This document shows positions 7,198-9,001 of a DNA stretch of 9,001 nucleotides, piece after piece. The stretch's first letter is position 1. Every line of letters starts with the position of its first letter. The stretch is from Acidobacteriaceae bacterium (GTDB lineage: Bacteria; Acidobacteriota; Terriglobia; Terriglobales; Acidobacteriaceae): positions 1-9,001 of the forward strand of contig DAHXOQ010000103.1 of the NCBI GenBank assembly GCA_027364815.1, in the 5' to 3' direction. A program made the translations under genes and the position numbers. The notes under the pieces are model-generated. The model saw only the letters and a program-made list of their open reading frames with translations. It made no database searches and was not told where the DNA came from.

Positions 7198-7227
7198 ATT
7201 ATATTTGACCGCACCCACCAAGCCCAA
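7198..7227 (-). promoter_or_regulatory. Likely bamA promoter
   Basis: On the minus strand a perfect TATAAT (7198-7203) is preceded, after 18 bases, by TTGGGC (7222-7227), which keeps the TTG of the -35 consensus. Transcription would start near 7190, giving a leader of about 50 bases to the GTG at 7140 or about 130 to the ATG at 7062. The -10 is strong and the -35 is weak. Confidence 0.5.
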
Positions 7228-7259
7228 ACCGGTGTGTGGGTAAATTGAACGTCAATTCC

Positions 7260-7299
7260 CCTGAAAAATCTTCTCCCTGAGCCTGAAACATCTTCTCCC
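7260..7299. repeat. 18-bp tandem direct repeat, 22-bp period
   Basis: CCTGAAAAATCTTCTCCC (7260-7277) recurs as CCTGAAACATCTTCTCCC (7282-7299) with one mismatch. The 22-bp spacing is about two helical turns, so two bound proteins would sit on the same DNA face. It lies about 35-75 bases upstream of the bamA -35 region, in a position suitable for an activator or repressor site. Confidence 0.6.
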
Positions 7300-7744
7300 C
7301 CTCAATATTACGGGGCCTCGACGTTCCGGACGCGGCTCAGAATTGGGACATTTCCAGTCTAACGGACGCGGGTGGGTCTGTGTTTGTTAGCACGTACGAA
7401 TTCCTTCAGCAACTTACCTCGACGCGACTGCTACCCGAACTCGAGCTCTCAATCTACTCCGAGAATCTTTCTCCTATTCAAATAAAATATTGAAGTCTGT
7501 TGGGTATATTCTCCGGCCATCTGGCAATTTATCTGTGATTAACGATTCAGGCTCTGCGCTTCTCCCTCCTCTCCCACTCAAAAAAGCTCCTCTGGACAAT
7601 TTTCTTTCGCTCAAATAAAAAAAATGAGGAATAGTCGAACTTTGCTCGAAGCCCGACTACCCTCTCTAGTTGTCCATGCCCTTCGGCCAGCTGCCTTGGA
7701 GGCTGTTTTAAAGACGCGGCAAAGTAACAAAGAATGTAAATTAT

Positions 7745-7773
7745 TTTACGCAAATCGATGATAAATCTGTAAT
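7745..7773 (+). promoter_or_regulatory. Possible doxX promoter (TTTACG-N17-TGTAAT)
   Basis: TTTACG (7745-7750) and TGTAAT (7768-7773) have the ideal 17-base spacing, and the -10 has one mismatch. The -35 overlaps a small dyad, GTAAA-ttat-TTTAC (7736-7749). It would leave a leader of about 190 bases before the doxX ATG. This is the best candidate I found, but it lies in AT-rich sequence. Confidence 0.3.
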
Positions 7774-7970
7774 TATGACTACTAAATGACATGTGCCACC
7801 TGGCTCTGTCAGGCAAGTTGCAAACCACTGGCGTATGGTTGCTCTCATCGTCTTCAGCAAAATCATTTGCCGAGCGTCAAATTAGCTGTCAACTCAACGT
7901 TTGCATCGATCTTTTGGGTGAGTGCACAGGTACTGCGGCATGGACTTCTAGTGAGCGGAGTTTTTTTTAC

Positions 7971-8405
7971 ATGAAACAGACTCTCCCCATGGTTTTAGTT
8001 CGTCTCATCATCGGCGCAGTCTTCGTCACCGAAGGATTACTGAAACTACTCTGGCCAGAACTCGGCGGAGCGCGTTTTGAGCTTCTCGGCATTCCCATGG
8101 CAACCCAGGTCGCAAACTTTGTCGGCATCATCGAGGTCGGCGCAGGTGCCTCCATAGCTCTTAATTTCTTCGCCGGCGACGCTGCAATCCTTCTCCTCTG
8201 CGTCATCATCCCAGCCATCTTCATGACCAAGATTCCCATCCTCCTCGGCTCCCGCTTCCTCTGGTGGAATCCACCTGTGCTCGCTCATTACGGCTTTCTC
8301 AGTTTCATGCACGAGTCACGCACCGACCTTCTCGCACTCTTCGGCCTCGTCGCCATCCTCCTCGACTCAGGCGTCAAATGGCGCTCGCGGCGATGGAACG
8401 AGTAG
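7971..8405 (+). CDS. DoxX family membrane protein
   Basis: Small integral membrane protein of the DoxX/DoxD-like family. Members are linked to quinone or thiosulfate redox and oxidative stress in some bacteria, but the role of most is unknown. It has 144 residues with four hydrophobic helices at about 7-24, 46-66, 71-88 and 117-132. The family pattern is visible in VLVRLIIGAVFVTEGLLKLL at the N-terminus, in the FELLGIP segment before helix 2, and in the GIIEVGAGASIAL glycine-rich helix. The C-terminus is basic (KWRSRRWNE). The frame stays open 60 codons upstream to 7791. GCGGAG about 10 bases before the ATG at 7971 and the family-typical start at this methionine support the shorter form. The GH1 gene follows 112 bases downstream on the same strand, with no terminator visible between. 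Substrate or partner is unknown. Confidence 0.85.
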   Translation: MKQTLPMVLVRLIIGAVFVTEGLLKLLWPELGGARFELLGIPMATQVANFVGIIEVGAGASIALNFFAGDAAILLLCVIIPAIFMTKIPILLGSRFLWWNPPVLAHYGFLSFMHESRTDLLALFGLVAILLDSGVKWRSRRWNE

Positions 8406-8517
8406 GCACCTGCAAAAGTTTTTACCTGCGGCTCATCTCTGCCCCTCAAAAAAATTCTTCCCGTCTTTTTGCTCTTCGCAGTGATACCTTACTGCTCAGA
8501 TTTGAGGCCTGACAAAA

Positions 8518-9001
8518 ATGAATCGTCGCAAATTTCTCACCAACTCTCTCGCAGCAGCCGGCAGCGCAATCATCCCTCCTGCTGCGTTAGCCTCAACAAC
8601 CTTCCCACCCGAATCTCTCCCTCAATCTTCCCCGCCTCAGATTGAAGCCGCTCGCTTCCCCAACGATTTTCTCTGGGGCATGGCCACAGCCTCCTATCAA
8701 GTCGAAGGCGCATGGAACCTCGACGGTAAAGACGAATCCATCTGGGACCGTTACGCGCACGGCGTCGGGCACATCAAAGGCGGCGACACCGGCGACACAG
8801 CTTGCGATCACTACCACCTCTTCAAGCAGGACATCGCGCTCCTCAAACGCCTCAATCAGAAAAGTTATCGCTTCTCCATCTCCTGGCCACGCATCCAGCC
8901 CACAGGAACCGGCGCGCCCAACCAAAAAGGGCTCGACCACTACAAGCGCGTCATGGACTCCGTTCTTGAAGCCGGCATCCGTCCTTTCTGCACTCTCTAT
9001 C
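8518..9001 (+). CDS. Tat-exported GH1 beta-glucosidase, 5' part, truncated by window end
   Basis: Glycoside hydrolase family 1 enzyme that releases terminal beta-linked glucose or a related sugar by the retaining mechanism. 161 codons are present and the frame is still open at the window edge. Residues 1-25 form a twin-arginine signal (NRRKFLTNSL, then an Ala-rich core and ALA/S), pointing to folded export to the periplasm or beyond. A Pro/Ser linker (about 29-42) leads to the GH1 N-terminal signature FLWGMATASYQVEGA (51-65), which fits the PROSITE pattern completely; Gln61 is the usual glycone-binding residue. DGKDESIWDRYAH, DTACDHYHLFKQDIALLK and YRFSISWPRI follow as in the family barrel. 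Both catalytic glutamates (TxNEP and xENG) lie beyond the window. GAGG about 10 bases before the ATG supports the start. It may be co-transcribed with doxX. The exact sugar preference cannot be read from this portion. Confidence 0.93.
   Translation, partial: MNRRKFLTNSLAAAGSAIIPPAALASTTFPPESLPQSSPPQIEAARFPNDFLWGMATASYQVEGAWNLDGKDESIWDRYAHGVGHIKGGDTGDTACDHYHLFKQDIALLKRLNQKSYRFSISWPRIQPTGTGAPNQKGLDHYKRVMDSVLEAGIRPFCTLY

Larger units (their letters stand above)
7141..7970. other. Long non-coding spacer between divergent bamA and doxX
   Basis: About 830 bases without a supportable gene. Frames crossing it (a 93-codon minus frame at 7547-7828 and a 5' extension of doxX from 7791) lack ribosome-binding sites and protein-like composition. 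What it holds is the bamA promoter (7198-7227), an 18-bp tandem repeat (7260-7299), two copies of CGGACGCGG 36 bp apart (7327-7335 and 7363-7371), an A/T-rich block (7470-7500 and 7610-7625), and a possible doxX promoter (7745-7773). I see no tRNA, no rRNA fragment and no terminator with a T-run. Confidence 0.6.

Noticed and set aside
7327..7371. CGGACGCGG direct repeat, 36 bp apart, as an attachment site or mobile-element edge
   Set aside because: Only 9 bp, and no integrase, transposase or tRNA is nearby; it may be chance or a minor regulatory site.
7547..7828. 93-codon minus-strand frame in the bamA-doxX spacer
   Set aside because: Highly basic, compositionally unlike the neighbours, no ribosome-binding site, and it overlaps the possible doxX promoter.
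7791..7970. 60-codon N-terminal extension of the DoxX protein
   Set aside because: No ribosome-binding site before 7791, polar Ser-rich sequence unlike the family, and a good Shine-Dalgarno with family-typical start at 7971.
8406..8517. Terminator between doxX and the GH1 gene
   Set aside because: There are A- and T-runs but no GC-rich inverted repeat next to them.

Overview
The window reads as a chromosomal segment of a diderm (Gram-negative type) bacterium, most plausibly an Acidobacteriota of the Terriglobia group. This placement is inferred from protein character (an acidobacterial-looking BamA ending in STTF, paired OmpH proteins with Ala/Pro tails, a Tat-exported GH1 enzyme) and from the C-rich codon use of the plus-strand genes. 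It was not confirmed by any search. There is no sign of a phage, insertion sequence, CRISPR array, rRNA or tRNA.

Layout. (1) 2-1054, plus: the 3' two-thirds of lepA (elongation factor 4), truncated by the window edge. (2) 1055-1535: an AT-rich convergent spacer holding three 12-bp-spaced DnaA-box-like elements. (3) 1536-7140, minus: an outer-membrane-biogenesis cluster. In transcription order it is bamA, a five-TM protein of unknown function, and two tandem OmpH/Skp-like chaperone genes. Clear intrinsic terminators follow bamA and each ompH gene, so this is a gene neighbourhood with several transcription units, not one simple operon. (4) 7141-7970: a long non-coding spacer with the bamA promoter, an 18-bp tandem repeat and a possible doxX promoter. 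(5) 7971-9001, plus: a DoxX-family membrane protein and the 5' part of a Tat-exported GH1 beta-glucosidase, cut by the window end.

How the genes fit together. Skp/OmpH chaperones carry unfolded beta-barrel proteins across the periplasm and BamA inserts them into the outer membrane, so region 3 is a physically coherent assembly module. The lpxD/fabZ/lpxA genes that often follow skp are absent here; a second skp-like copy and then a convergent spacer take their place. LepA is a translation factor with no evident link to the module. DoxX and the GH1 enzyme share direction and may be co-transcribed, but no functional link is visible.

Nothing here amounts to a demonstrably new system. The points most worth a second look are the duplicated, separately terminated OmpH genes, three cysteine pairs in the BamA barrel, the DnaA-box-like cluster, and the structured spacers around bamA.
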